DNA of 64,000 bases from Orbilia blumenaviensis (lineage: Eukaryota > Ascomycota > Orbiliomycetes > Orbiliales > Orbiliaceae): the NCBI GenBank assembly GCA_036872755.1, contig JAVHNS010000004.1, forward strand, positions 1,054,001 through 1,118,000, read 5' to 3'. Made by a program: the position numbers and the translations under genes. Shown one piece after another: positions 1 through 11,900 of the stretch (positions within the stretch are counted from its first letter, which is position 1; each line of letters begins with the position of its first letter). The notes beneath the pieces are model-generated. The model saw only the letters and a list, made by a program, of their open reading frames with translations. It was not told the DNA's origin and did not search any database.

Positions 1-2450
1 TTTCGTGGTAGATCCCGTGACAAATCAATACTCATATAATTCAAACAACATTGCTTGAGTCGTTCGTGGCTATTAAGCGTCGCAAATTCGGACCAAAGCT
101 GGCGAAGCCCGTTTTCCTTGATCAGAAAATCCCTTACTGACTCATGGATAAACTGAACGATTTGGTTCGCAGACCTGGTAACTTCTGCGAGCCCCTTCGA
201 AGAGCTGAGAATGAATCTCGCCATGTCATCTTTGGTAGTATCCTCGGGGTTCCAGACACCCAAGTCTTGTGAGGGCTCCTTGGATAAAACCGCGAAGTAG
301 AGCTCCGCCAGCTTTAATGGGCGCTTGGCATGTAATACCCATTGAATGCAAAGCAACACCTCTTCCATATTTTCTGCGTCCCTTGTCAATATATCACGAA
401 ACAAGGCGCCCAATTCGATAGGAAGCTCTCTAAGTCTTCGGCGCAGCTGTGTATGTGGTCGGCCTCGATCATGCTCTTTATTGAGTATCTTTATTACCAA
501 GACAACCCATAGAAAGATTCCTGACGCCTTCTCGAGTATCTCCTCTTTGATTGCATTGACTTGTTTGTTTTTCCCGATCTTTAGCTCGCTGGATAAATAT
601 CTTGCTATATCGTAGTCATGACCTTCCTGGCCTTCCAGAATAAATTGCCGTCCTTTGTCGATAGTGATGTGTGGGTAATGACGACTGGAGAAGCAAATAT
701 GTAGCTTTACCCCTTTCGAGGCCGCAACCTCGCCAAGGTCCCCCAAAAATGCCACCATATCTCGAACTTGATCCTCATCGCATTCGTCTAGGGCGTCTAT
801 GAAACATATCAAAGGGTACGATCCGAATTTCTCTAATGCGTCTCTCAATATATCCTTCAGCGATTCGATGCCCCATAGGTCGTTATTAATCATTGCCCCA
901 GGTGCATCTACTGAGTCGAGCACACTCTGAAGGGCTGGAACTTTTTGCAAAAGCTGGTATAACAGCGATCGATACATGCCAATGGTTGACTTTTCCAAGT
1001 CTTCACCCCGCGCATTGAAAAAGAATGATATGATAATCGCATCCTTCATGTTTCTCTCGGCATGTTTTAGGGCAAACTTCATAATAGTAGATTTGCCAGT
1101 CCCAGGCTTTCCTTTGATCCATAAGAAGCCGTGATGGTCCGATATTTGTTTAGAGTCAAGCCAGTCGCGATACTCCTCTTTCGTAAGCAGCCACTGGCAG
1201 GTTTTGGCATGAGCTGCTTTGATGTTCGTTTGGCGGGAATCGATTTGGTCAAACTTTAAGGCTTCCATAGCCAGTTGCCGACGCTCGGAGATCTTTTCGG
1301 TAAGAATGGGGGACTGCTGTAGACTTTCCGAAGCTTGTATCGCGGGTATTGTAAGAAGAAGTTCTTTCGCATACGCTGCTGCTGTCGCGGCCGAATACTC
1401 CTGCCATTGCTTATTTTTATGCGAGTCTGAGTAGTCGCAAATCCCTCGAATGACCAGAAACGGAAAATTTTCGATCAGTCCAGCGGCTTCCATCTCGAAA
1501 CAAATAATGTCGAGTTCCTTTTTCAGTCTATCTCTAGTTTTGCCGTCTTTCATGACCTGGTTTCCGGAAGCTATTAAGCCATAGTGAATCGTAGGCTCGT
1601 TTCCAGCTCGAGGTAATCGAGTTTCAACCATCTCCCTGTCGCAGAATTCGCAGAATTCGCAAACCTCTCCAAATTCTATGTGATCATATCCTGATTTGAA
1701 TAACACGTCGTGTTCATGCCCGCGGTGCGTGAATTTTGTTTTCATTTTGGGGTTACTTTCCAGCGCGTAGGAAAGAATATCCGGGATACGGCTTTCTGTC
1801 ATCAAATGGTCCGATTGTAGTTTAGCAATAGCCTTCAGGAGTGCCTGCGGCGGCTTATTTATTGTGCCCTTGTGCTCAAATCGACCCTCCCTGACAGTTT
1901 TACCGTAGTCGTATTGCACCACCCCTTTACCAACCACAACATCCCCCAACCGAATATCGACTTTCCGGCTAGGGACGCCCCCGCCAATCCCGACTAGCAG
2001 CCAGAAGCTTATAGAAGTGAAAGTTGATGATATTTGGCTTCCCACCACTGTGGTAGCCGTCGTCCCATACACTCCTAGCGGTAAACCAGCGATAACGATA
2101 TTGTGGCCACTTATCTCGCCGAGAGTGTATGCATTGTCGTCATTTGAATGCTTTTCTAGGTGGCCATCTCGATGTATTTCGTCCAACATGGCGACCGCTG
2201 CTGCTCTTTCCACCGGAAGGGCACAAATCCACGCAATGGTGTACTGACAGGGCGATAATTCCTTTCTCCGACTTGGCGATGCGAAGGATGTCATTGGCGT
2301 AGTATCGCTCTCTGACTCGTACCGCAGCCGTTTCCTTGCTGGGTCTCGGTAGTAGTCGTTTGATTCAAGGTGCTGGTCGTCGGTTGGGCTTGAGCCCCAG
2401 CCACTGAAATGTGGTTCGCCGTCGGCATCTTCGCAACATCTCTTGGACAT
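1..2450 (-). CDS. Fungal NLR: nucleoside phosphorylase (PNP_UDP) + NACHT protein, C-terminus beyond the window
   Basis: The minus-strand frame is open without a stop from the ATG at 2450 to the window edge, giving about 816 residues of an incomplete protein. Residues about 60-370 read as a PNP_UDP (nucleoside phosphorylase-like) domain of the kind fused to fungal NLRs: it opens with YTIAWICALPVERAAA, has the glycine-rich GIGGGVPS, and closes with EMEAAGL and RGICDYSDSHKN. A NACHT NTPase follows, with Walker A GKPGTGKST near residue 447, Walker B LICFIDALDECDE near 548, and the winged-helix signature IHESVRDFLI near 770. In this family the C-terminus usually carries ankyrin, WD40 or TPR sensor repeats; here they would lie left of position 1. 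Known members are cytosolic STAND NTPases acting in non-self recognition and regulated cell death; that role is inferred for this one. No intron is needed within the visible part. Confidence 0.93.
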   Translation of the reverse strand, partial: MSKRCCEDADGEPHFSGWGSSPTDDQHLESNDYYRDPARKRLRYESESDTTPMTSFASPSRRKELSPCQYTIAWICALPVERAAAVAMLDEIHRDGHLEKHSNDDNAYTLGEISGHNIVIAGLPLGVYGTTATTVVGSQISSTFTSISFWLLVGIGGGVPSRKVDIRLGDVVVGKGVVQYDYGKTVREGRFEHKGTINKPPQALLKAIAKLQSDHLMTESRIPDILSYALESNPKMKTKFTHRGHEHDVLFKSGYDHIEFGEVCEFCEFCDREMVETRLPRAGNEPTIHYGLIASGNQVMKDGKTRDRLKKELDIICFEMEAAGLIENFPFLVIRGICDYSDSHKNKQWQEYSAATAAAYAKELLLTIPAIQASESLQQSPILTEKISERRQLAMEALKFDQIDSRQTNIKAAHAKTCQWLLTKEEYRDWLDSKQISDHHGFLWIKGKPGTGKSTIMKFALKHAERNMKDAIIISFFFNARGEDLEKSTIGMYRSLLYQLLQKVPALQSVLDSVDAPGAMINNDLWGIESLKDILRDALEKFGSYPLICFIDALDECDEDQVRDMVAFLGDLGEVAASKGVKLHICFSSRHYPHITIDKGRQFILEGQEGHDYDIARYLSSELKIGKNKQVNAIKEEILEKASGIFLWVVLVIKILNKEHDRGRPHTQLRRRLRELPIELGALFRDILTRDAENMEEVLLCIQWVLHAKRPLKLAELYFAVLSKEPSQDLGVWNPEDTTKDDMARFILSSSKGLAEVTRSANQIVQFIHESVRDFLIKENGLRQLWSEFATLNSHERLKQCCLNYMSIDLSRDLPR

Positions 2451-3587
2451 CTTGGTAGTGCTGTTATCTTAAACTTTTGTCGAATCAGTCGCGTAATTAT
2501 GTAATAGTGATGTAGGTGATATAAGCTATTGGATCGGTTCCCAGCGGCCTAATTTTCGTCTGCAGGACTGTTGCCGGAGGTAAAACCGGTCTCGTGTGAT
2601 TTAGGTAATGCTTGAGGTTAGGTACGAGGCTTTCGATTTGATTAAGCGGCGCTCATTGAAGGCCTTGGTTTTCCGGTCGATTGATTTGCGATCTCGTGTT
2701 AGGTTCTGGGTTTTTGCCGGTTCGAAAGGAAATTAGGTTTTCCACAAATGAATACGGGGACTTGGCTCCTGGAAGAAGCTATATAAGAAACAAAGAATTG
2801 GGCGGGGGGAAAGCCTTTCGATTAAGACTAGATATCTTACCCAAGATAGTTTGATGAATCTGCCACGTCAGGCGGCACCGTCCGCCATTAATTTCTAGTT
2901 AAGGATGTAGTGGTTTTCGTATAGGGTCAGCTCAGCCCCATTTGAATCCTCCATGGAGCCGTCGAACCGGTGGCCCAAAAGGGTATGTCGTCTGGGCGAA
3001 CTTTGCATGGCACCACGGCCAAAACTCGCGGCCTCGCGGCATTTGGGGATTTCCTCAGCCTTGGTTGGCAGTTTCGCGTTTCTGCGTTGTTTGATCAAAA
3101 TACAACATCCTCTATCTGAATGCAACTACCTAGTCGGCACTATAAGGATGAGCTGGGTGGGCCACTTTGTGGAACCGGAAGGTATCCGGCAGGGCCAGGT
3201 TCACGAGACGAGGCACGCACCTGAGAGATTAATACATACGAGCTAGCTCTCGGAGTTAAACTCTTTAATCCGAATACAACCACACTATTTTCGACATGTC
3301 TCGTCTATAAGCCTGATATGCTTGTAGCTTTCGACAGCCTCCATCCCTTTGAAAAAAAAGGAAAGTTAACTACAAGCTGAATAACACGGACATCGAAAGT
3401 TATAGATTCCTAGGCACGTATTTGTTCAATGGGCTCACGGAATCGACGAGGAAACTATTTCGCGTGGGTATAAAAAGCATTTAATTTTAAGCATAAGAAT
3501 TAACTCCGCCCACATGATATCGTGCATGATGATGGATAACTATATATACGCCAGAGCCGGTCAAAAACACCCGCCCGTGATATTAAA
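2451..3587. other. Intergenic region, 1.1 kb
   Basis: I see no convincing gene here. Two short overlapping frames on opposite strands at 2895-3246 have no recognisable product. A TATA-like CTATATAAG lies at 2780-2788; it also reads as a TATA motif on the minus strand, about 330 bp upstream of the NLR start at 2450. Confidence 0.5.
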
Positions 3588-6306
3588 CTATACAAAAACC
3601 TCGCTCTTCCTAATAAGTCTTTCCAAAGCGGTCATATCCTCTGTCCCGTCGATGCAAAACCCCATGCCCTCGCTCGCAACACCCTTCTTCAGACCTTCGG
3701 GTTCAATATCTTCCGGATCCAAATCCTCAAATATCTTCTGCCATAGGTCGTCGACATCACCGCCAAGCTTTCGCTCGACGGTGGAAGTGCTTGTTAAGTC
3801 AACTACCATGGTCTCATCCTTTGATTCAACGGTAGTATCGGTTATTAAAGAAACAGGTGTTTCCGGAAGGAGAACACCCAATGGATCTTCATTTCCCATA
3901 TCCATTGGCCCGCTGGAGTTATTCATTCCTTGGTTACTAGAAGCCAATAGGACCTCGTCAAGAGTATTTTCTACACCACTCATAACACCTGATTCGCCAT
4001 CAAGCGGCCCCGTGGCCATTATCGATCCCAGGGGCCCCATATCTCCTAAGCTTCCAAACAAGGCTTCAAAACTATCCTTCCCACAAGTAGCATCCTCTGT
4101 CTTTCGAGATAGATATCCTCTTAGATCGTTAATGAATGTCGAAAGACTGCATAATCTTGGGCTCATCTTCGCTGTTGAAATCAAGCCTTGGTACATATGC
4201 GCTAATTGAGAAAGTCGGGATTCAATATCTTGAGATGCGGGTGATGAAGGCCCATTGGCGCCACCGGGAGAGTTAAGCAGGTTTGGAGCTGAGGCTGAGG
4301 GAAATGCGAAAATCCCGAGAATGCAGACGAGGAAAGATAGTGTAAGCCATGTCTCGAATAGGGGTGATCCGTGCAGAGTGATTCCGTTTTGTTTGGCTTT
4401 TTCGAATATGCGGAGACTGGTTTGTGCAGAGTAGATACCGGCTTCGGACCATCGACCCTCGTGAGTTGCGGTTAAGGTGTCGTAGTTCATACCGTTCTGA
4501 GGGCTGAGCAAGTTGAAACCAGAGAAGTCGGTGAGGCCCGGCGATTTGTGGGTGCTGCGAGATAATGTTGATAGAAGAGATGTTTTTGTGAGACGGAAGA
4601 TGGCGCAAAAGTACAAAGCATTAATGTGCAAGGATTTTATGAGATCTGGTTGCGGTAGCGATGTAGACAAAATAGTACTCCATCTTAAAGTCGCGGGTAG
4701 AGCGGTTATAAACGTCTTTAACTCGTTTGATAGTGGCTGAAGAAGTTCCGGTGTCGACAATGGGCTACGAGTAGCCTGGATTATTTTGCCCATAATGAAT
4801 GAGATATCTGAGCTGGGCGATGTAGGTGAAATTGGCATCGAATCGTGCGGTAAAGTGCAAGTCCGAGAAGCCGTAAGGGATAAAATGCGGTCGAAGTTAT
4901 ATAGAGAGTTCCAAATTCCAGCGTTGATTTCCGGCGAGGCCTCTTCAGAAGCATATGACGACTCATTGAGGCCAAGTGTTTGCGCCATCGATATCGCCAT
5001 CCCTACAGCTCTGTTAGCGTATCCCACAGTAACTAAAACAAAGTTTTGCCTACCAATCAAACTTGAGGCAGCAGCCTCCCCGCCTTCGAGAAACTTATAA
5101 ATTCCCATAAGCAGCAATACCTCCACAGACGATACATCAGGGTTTTCCACCGCTGCAGCCATATCGAAGCTAACCTGCGCCGTTTTGAAATGCGCAGAGG
5201 CCCTTCCAAGTGCTGCCTCTGGTGTTATCGACGATAGTTTTCGTTGGATCGATTTTGTTGAGGAGGCGACGCATAGGTATGATATTGCTAATATTAGTTC
5301 TGACAAGCAGTGCCTATTGACTGGATGGCTCATGAATGAGGGCGTTTTGACGAGGTTTACGAAGTGGGTATCGAGAGTTGGGTCTATTATGGAGATAACC
5401 TGTGTCAAGGCTTGTTAGATTCCGGGACCCACACATCTTCATTTATACAACTTACATGTGTTCTAAAGATAGATAGTAAAATCGTCATTTCGTCATATGT
5501 TGGCATCCGACCTTCCAGACGGTCTGCATGGCTGCCAGAGCCGGTCTTCTTGCAGCAAGCGCGGACGCCAACTGATTGAGACCCTTCCCGCTCAAGTAGA
5601 ATACCCCGTAGGCAGTTCGCCATTTGCTCTGTGGTGGTCCGTGCATGCGGGCCTATTTAATTGCACAATTAGAAACTGTGCAAACTTTACCACTTGCCTC
5701 ATGGCAGTACTTACATGTTTTCTGTGGCGTTCTTCTTACTGGGGTGCTCTTTGAACTCGAGCTCCGAGGGCTACCATATGTGCTCCGCCCATCTGATATC
5801 GGAGATATCGGAGATGGTAGCCCAGGGGACAATCTCACCTCTTCTGGAAGCTCAAAGTTGCTATATGAAAGATTTTGAGGTCTTTGCGGTTTCCACGCAC
5901 GTTAGTTCACTTAACTCGACTTACGTAATGGCAATTTGAGACATCCTTTTTCGTACAGGGGTTATGTGGTGAACTTACAGCAACTCGGAGAAGGGATCTC
6001 GGTCAACACTGGAGCTCATTGTCCTCTGCTTCTTCGCAGGTGGCTCTGAGGTCCTAATATCTCCCACAGCACCGCTAAGTTGTGCTTGGGTTGTCGTCAT
6101 ACACAGAACTCCGGACTTAATACAGTTCCGGCACGGCGTCTGGCCGTCACACTATCAAACGCGGAGGTTTAGTAATCTGAGGCGACTATTGTTGTAGGCC
6201 GCGGGTTTTACTAAGAAATGCATACCTTTTCTTTTCTTCGCTTGCACCTCGCGCATGCCTGTGCGACTCTAACACGCTTCTCCGGTGGTACCCGCGATTT
6301 AGTCAT
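3588..6306 (-). CDS. Zn2Cys6 fungal-specific transcription factor, six exons
   Basis: Six exons join to 785 aa: 6306-6226, 6151-5979, 5860-5715, 5652-5456, 5399-5054 and 5002-3588. The first splice falls inside the DNA-binding domain, between GluLys and CysAsp. Residues 18-44 form a canonical Cys-X2-Cys-X6-Cys-X5-Cys-X2-Cys-X6-Cys zinc cluster, followed by a Ser/Pro-rich linker. The fungal middle-homology region follows: the 51-nt intron at 5053-5003 (branch CTAAC, acceptor TAG) restores SSLIGMAISMAQTLGLN, matching the family signature IGMAxRMAxxLGLH; unspliced, the frame stays open but inserts unrelated residues. The C-terminus is acidic and could be an activation domain (DDLWQKIFEDLDPEDIEPE). 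It should act in the nucleus as a DNA-binding regulator. Neither the sequence nor its two NLR neighbours identifies targets. Confidence 0.92.
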
Positions 6307-8921
6307 GGTGTCTACTATGGTTCTTATGACTGCGATTGCAGGCGACGATGTGGTTTACTAATGAATGACAAAGAAAGATAGATAGATCTGCTTCCTTTCC
6401 TCCGAGATGTATACTAACCAAAGCTTCAAAAGAGAAGAAGAACAGGAAACAAAGTGGACGCGGGCCCCCGTTATCTATAAACTTCCACGCCCAAAGGACA
6501 TTCCCCAGAAAGCCTCGGGTATCCTATCCCCCGCTTCAGTCAATCCTCCCTAATGCATAATAGCTTATACATCACTCTGCCTTCGGAGCAACATCGCCAA
6601 TAACCCCAATCTCAAACCCAAATTGGCGATTTGTGGGGAAGCTAAGAGACAAGCCACTGCAACCATTGGTCCAAGTGCCAGAGCTGAAAGCCAATAGCGA
6701 GTAAGACGTAATGTGAAAGGGTCCAAGAGAATTCTTTTTCGAGACTAACTAAACTTTACAAGTGCATGTGCTGTGACAGAACAGGATGGCAAAGGGATAG
6801 TGAAAACTTAGGCTGGGCCATGTGGTTGTGGAGAACATGTACTATATCGCCGGAAAATACCCAGATGGCAAGCTTGCTATGGCCTAGCCATCGAGATTTC
6901 GAGGGTGGTGTGCCAAGACTCTCTGGATCTGGACAGGGGTATCCAGTGACAATACTAGTACTGGGTAAACTCCGTTCACGCTGACAATTACGGTTTCCTC
7001 AAGGAAAGCAAAATATAGGTCAAGCGATGATCTGAACGAGGTTTAGCGAGTGGAGAGGGAGGGGGTAATGGAGATAATCTTAATCTCGAAGCTTTTTTTT
7101 TTCTTCTGATGGCCCGAGGCCCTTTTCTGGGGTTGCTTTGGAGCTGGTGGTACAAAGCTCTGGGTATTCACCGAAACATGGGGTTGCCCAGCGGCTCAGC
7201 TTGAGTTCGTTTTTTCCCCTTCGTCACAAGTCCGAGTAGGCCGAGTCCTCTGGCAATTGCCGACCAAGGAGATTGGAGGGGACTCGGACGGGCTGCTTGA
7301 CCGTTACGGCAGGATTACGAATTTGAACTGGACCGGCTTTGAATACGGGAGGCGCGAGTCAGTGACTTCGGTTTCGACTTGCTGCTAAAGAACCAGCTCA
7401 CGGTTCTACTGGTGGCTTACCAATATATTAGTGGGTTGGTCATGAAGTTAGTTGCTTGGCAGATTCGGCTCCCCATCATTTGGTAATTTTGCATTTCTGG
7501 AATACTACGGGACATCCTTCTGGTTTTCCGGAGACGAGCATACGAGAAATTATCGTGGTACCGTGGTATACCGGTATAGGATTCATGAATTCACGGTTTG
7601 GTTAGATCTAATCTCACAATGCGGCAGATTCTATGTGCAGCTCGCCCGGTTCCTTGAAGCTATTCACACTTCAAGACAAACGCATTTGGCCAATTCGTAT
7701 ACTTCTTGGCCGTTCTTCTCCGGCTATTGATATTGACTGGACGCCCCGTGAGTGAATTAACAAGTCCCAATTGTTTTGTGTTTGTCGATATTTTCCAACA
7801 TACTAACCCCAAATTTAGAACTCTAAGCAGCCTAGGAATATAATTTCGTTGAATACGCCAGTTTGCAAATTTTGAGCTTGAGAGGGACTAGATTAAACAA
7901 GACGTTTGGGTATTTCCCGCCGTATAGAGCCTTTCCCAAGTAAGATGGTGGATTTCTCGCAACACAAAATATGAATCGACTTCGTGATTCAACCCCAACG
8001 AACGCCGTTTCAAACTGTCCCACAGCTCGGATTAACTCACAAGACCAATTACCAAAGTTACATGGGGATCACGGACAATTGTATGTAAAGAAGCAAAAGG
8101 CAGCCTCCGATCGCCACATGCCCAAGGAAGCGTTATTAACGCTAGATTTTTCTCCGAAATTCTCTTCGTAACGGTGCTAACTCATTAGCAACTAGCCTCA
8201 AGAACCCTGGGATCGGAGCTCTTTTTAAAGAGAAACCTCATCTGTTATCTGTGAAGACAAGCGCCACCCTATCATAGATGCTGGATTATTTAGCCAAATT
8301 CCATGGCATGCATAGCTACCAGAAAAACTTTTAAGACATACGTCCAATTGCTTGCAGAGCCGCCGGGGAATCTCCGGCAGTCCTGAGATTCCGCGGATCC
8401 GAGATACCTGGGTACCAAGCCTAACTTTCAGCCACAAACCACAGAGTTCCTGAGTTCTGGGTGACAAGATTCTCTATCCGGATCGGCAGCAGGGAAGGAT
8501 GAAGTATATCCTAGTTGGTTTACTGTTCTAGATCGACCCTAGAATTTGTGGAACGTTTTATTCATGGTACCGGTTCTATACACCACGTTATAAGTCTTGG
8601 TATATATACCTATCTATAGCCGCGCAGAGTATGCAAATGTCCAGGTTAATAGGTATCATTTAAAAGTACATTCATCTTTCACTAGATCACTCAGGTTCAA
8701 TTATGGAATATTAATGACCACATGAGCTAAAAATAGTTCGCCACGATACGAGCCTCAATTAATATCGCGATATACTGCTCAGACGCCCAGGCCCGCGAGT
8801 TAACAAAAATCGAATATTGCAAATAAATGTTCAGGTTCTGTAGTAAAGCGTAAGATAGTATTTTCTGTAAGATGGAGAACACGGTTGGGAACAAAGGTTA
8901 GGCCGTAACATAAACATAAAC
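6307..8921. other. Intergenic region, 2.6 kb
   Basis: No protein family, RNA gene or element could be recognised on either strand. Open frames are short (for example 7452-7730 and 8225-8467) and lack plausible composition or splice extension. The part next to 6306 presumably holds the promoter of the zinc-cluster gene. Confidence 0.5.
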
Positions 8922-11900
8922 TTAGAATAAGAAAGTATAAACTTGTTGGCCTCGGAGGGTATTAAGTATACCCCGTGGCAAATCCCGGAGTGCCATCTGA
9001 TTTCTCCCCTCCGGCACCCTGATATTTTCTTCCCGTTCCCGTTCCCTTTCTCTTTTCCTTTCCACCACACTTTCGCTTTCTCGTAACCGGGATAACAAAT
9101 CGATAAAGTTGTCATTCCCTTCCACTAGTAGTTGAACTATGTCAACCCTTCGATGCTGTATCTGCAAAGCAAGCAGCAGTGGTGTCATGCCCTCGTTGTT
9201 CTCTACCTCTATACTCGCACCGTTCTTCCGTAACAGCCGAATAATCGGTTCATTCCTGTTTTTCACAGCATTGAAGATTGCTGTCTCGCCTTTAATATCC
9301 TTTGCCTCAATATCTGCGCCACGATCCATCAGCATCTCCACAATCCCCACACCAGCTGAATGACCCGCTGCTATCATTAGCAAACTCCGGCCACTATTAT
9401 CTTTTGTCTCCAGATCCCCCCCTCTATCCAAAAGCAACTGCATTGTAGATGTCCGCTCACGCTCACCACGATCCACAGCACTTGCAGCTATAACCAATAG
9501 CTCTCTATCTTCGTTATCCTTGACCTTTATATCCGCGCCTCTATTCAGCAGGTATTTAACCACCTCCTCATCTCCATTTGTCGTGGCGATTACAAGAGGT
9601 GTGTGGCCATTACCATCCTTTGCCTCTGGATCCGCGCCCCTACTCAGCAGCAACTTAACTACACTCTTAGTTCCTCCAACGTATTTATGGTGGCGATTCA
9701 GCTTCAAGGTAGAATCAACCTTTTTATAAACTCCAGCCGCTCTATCCTTGACAGCGATTACAAGGGGTGTCTCACCATCATCCCCCTTTGCCTCTAAATT
9801 CGCGCCTCTATCCAGGAGTAAATGCACCATCCGCTCATGTCTGTTATGTACAGCCAATAACAGCGGTGTCCAGCCATTATCAATTTTTGCCTCTAAATTT
9901 GCAGCTCGATCCAGCAGCAGTTCTGCCACTTTCGTGTGTCCATTCTGCGCAGCAACTGCTAACAGCTTCCAGCCGCGGGCACCTTCTCCCTCCACATCCG
10001 CGCCACTGTCTAGCAATAATCGTACTACCTCCTCATGCCCTCCACGGGTAGCATACATAAGCGCTGTATAGTCCTGGAAGCCCTGTCCCCCGCCAAGGCT
10101 AATTCGACTCCCTTCTAGTAGCAGCTCAACAACATCAACATAACCCATGCTTGCAGCAGAAAAGAATAATTTCTTTCTGATATAATCCTCTGAGCCAACT
10201 TCGTTGTTTTTCTTGAGCATTCGCTTTACCAAATCTTTCTGTCCGCTACACATTGCATAATACAGCGGGGTCCCCTGGATTCTATCCTCCAAATCAGCCC
10301 GAGCTCCAGCCCTAAACAGTTGATCAGCAACTGATTCCCGTTTATTCAAAAGAGCGTGTGTTAATGGTGTCCGGCCTTGTTTGTCGACTGAATCAATCTC
10401 CGCCCCTCTGAAAGGCAAACGAATAATTCCTCTCCAAGGGGAGCCTTTCAACAACTGTGTGACGACATCGTCAAATCCGTTCCCAGCGGCCCAAGACAGC
10501 GCCGACCTCCCATATGTAGCATCGCGGTGATCTAAGCCAATGTCATAATTCGATTTCAGCAACAGTCTTACTGCTAGCGTGAAACCAAAATATGACGCAG
10601 CCATAAGAGTAGAAAAGCTTTTTGGAAAGTCCGTATTTGTGCTGGTCCAATAAATTTGAAGCCAGGTTAGGCAGCGCTGCGTACTTGTATCACACAAGTT
10701 TAAAATTAGCTCAATTGCTGTTTGATTAAGAATGGGTTGCGATTCTTTAAAATGGTCCACCCAGTGTTTGGATGAGTAGTCGATAAACGGGTGTTCTTCA
10801 AGGTAGTCGGATAATTTGGTGTTTTGAGTAAATGGGTTAGTTTCAAGTTCCGAGAAACTCAGAAGATGTTGCGTACAGATATCAACAAGAACTTGGTTGC
10901 AATCTTGCATTTGAAGCGAATTTTTCCATCTGAGATTTTTGTTACTCGAATTAGGGGGGCTTTCTTCCTCTTCATTTTCACGTCGAACCAGAAATTCCTT
11001 CGCAGTTTGATGAATCAGGTATATTTTCGAATCTATAACATTAACGAAGAGGCCACAACGATCGCGTATATCGTGGCCAAATCTTTTTATTTCTGTGGGC
11101 TCAAGGCTACTTCTGAGGCTATTGTAGGACTCGTGGTTGTCTTTAACAGCGAGTGCCACACGCATTTCCTTGAGGGTTAAAGGCCGCTTGGCGCCGACCA
11201 CAATCTGGAGAAGTCGTTTTGCTTCTTCCTGCCCACAATACCCGGATAGAATCTTCTCGTATGCTTCGTCGACTGTTTTGGGGAGCTGTGAAGTAATCTT
11301 GTCAATGGTTTCCTTGCCCATACCGATGTTGACGTGAGGGTCTTTTTCGATCAAATTCAGCACAAGGTAAACCCATAGGTACGTTGTATTTTCAAAGCTC
11401 TTCAACCTTTCCGACAAAAGATTTTTGTTTTCTTCTCCAAGCTGCAACTTCATCGAGATCTCATGGACCCTAGCGTCGATGAAAAGATTAATTTCTTGAG
11501 AGATCTTCTCTTTCTCTTCCTTGCCGTCACCGTCCAGGTGGATCAATAATGACTCCGGAACCTCTAATGGCTGTGGCAGATGTAGAGCGTCATGAGTACA
11601 CCGTTGTGCATGCGGACCGCGAACCGGTCGTAGCTCTTGTGAAATATCGCGAATGGGCCGACTTGTTACAAGAAATTTAAGATTCATATCTGTCGACTTG
11701 TTGTATAACTCTTTCAATTTTGTGATGAGCTGAAATCTATCACTACTATCGCATTCGTCAAGAGCGTCAAGAACGCAAATGACTTCGCCTGCGCTTTTTG
11801 CGACCATCAAGAAGGTGGTCCAAAGCTCACTAATCGAAGTAGAGAACGATCCTTCAGTAATTTCAAACCGATCGATTATTGTTTCGTTGATCAAAGAGCG

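Noticed and set aside
2895..3246. Two overlapping opposite-strand frames
   Set aside because: Neither has a recognisable product or splice partners; probably chance frames in a GC-richer intergenic patch.
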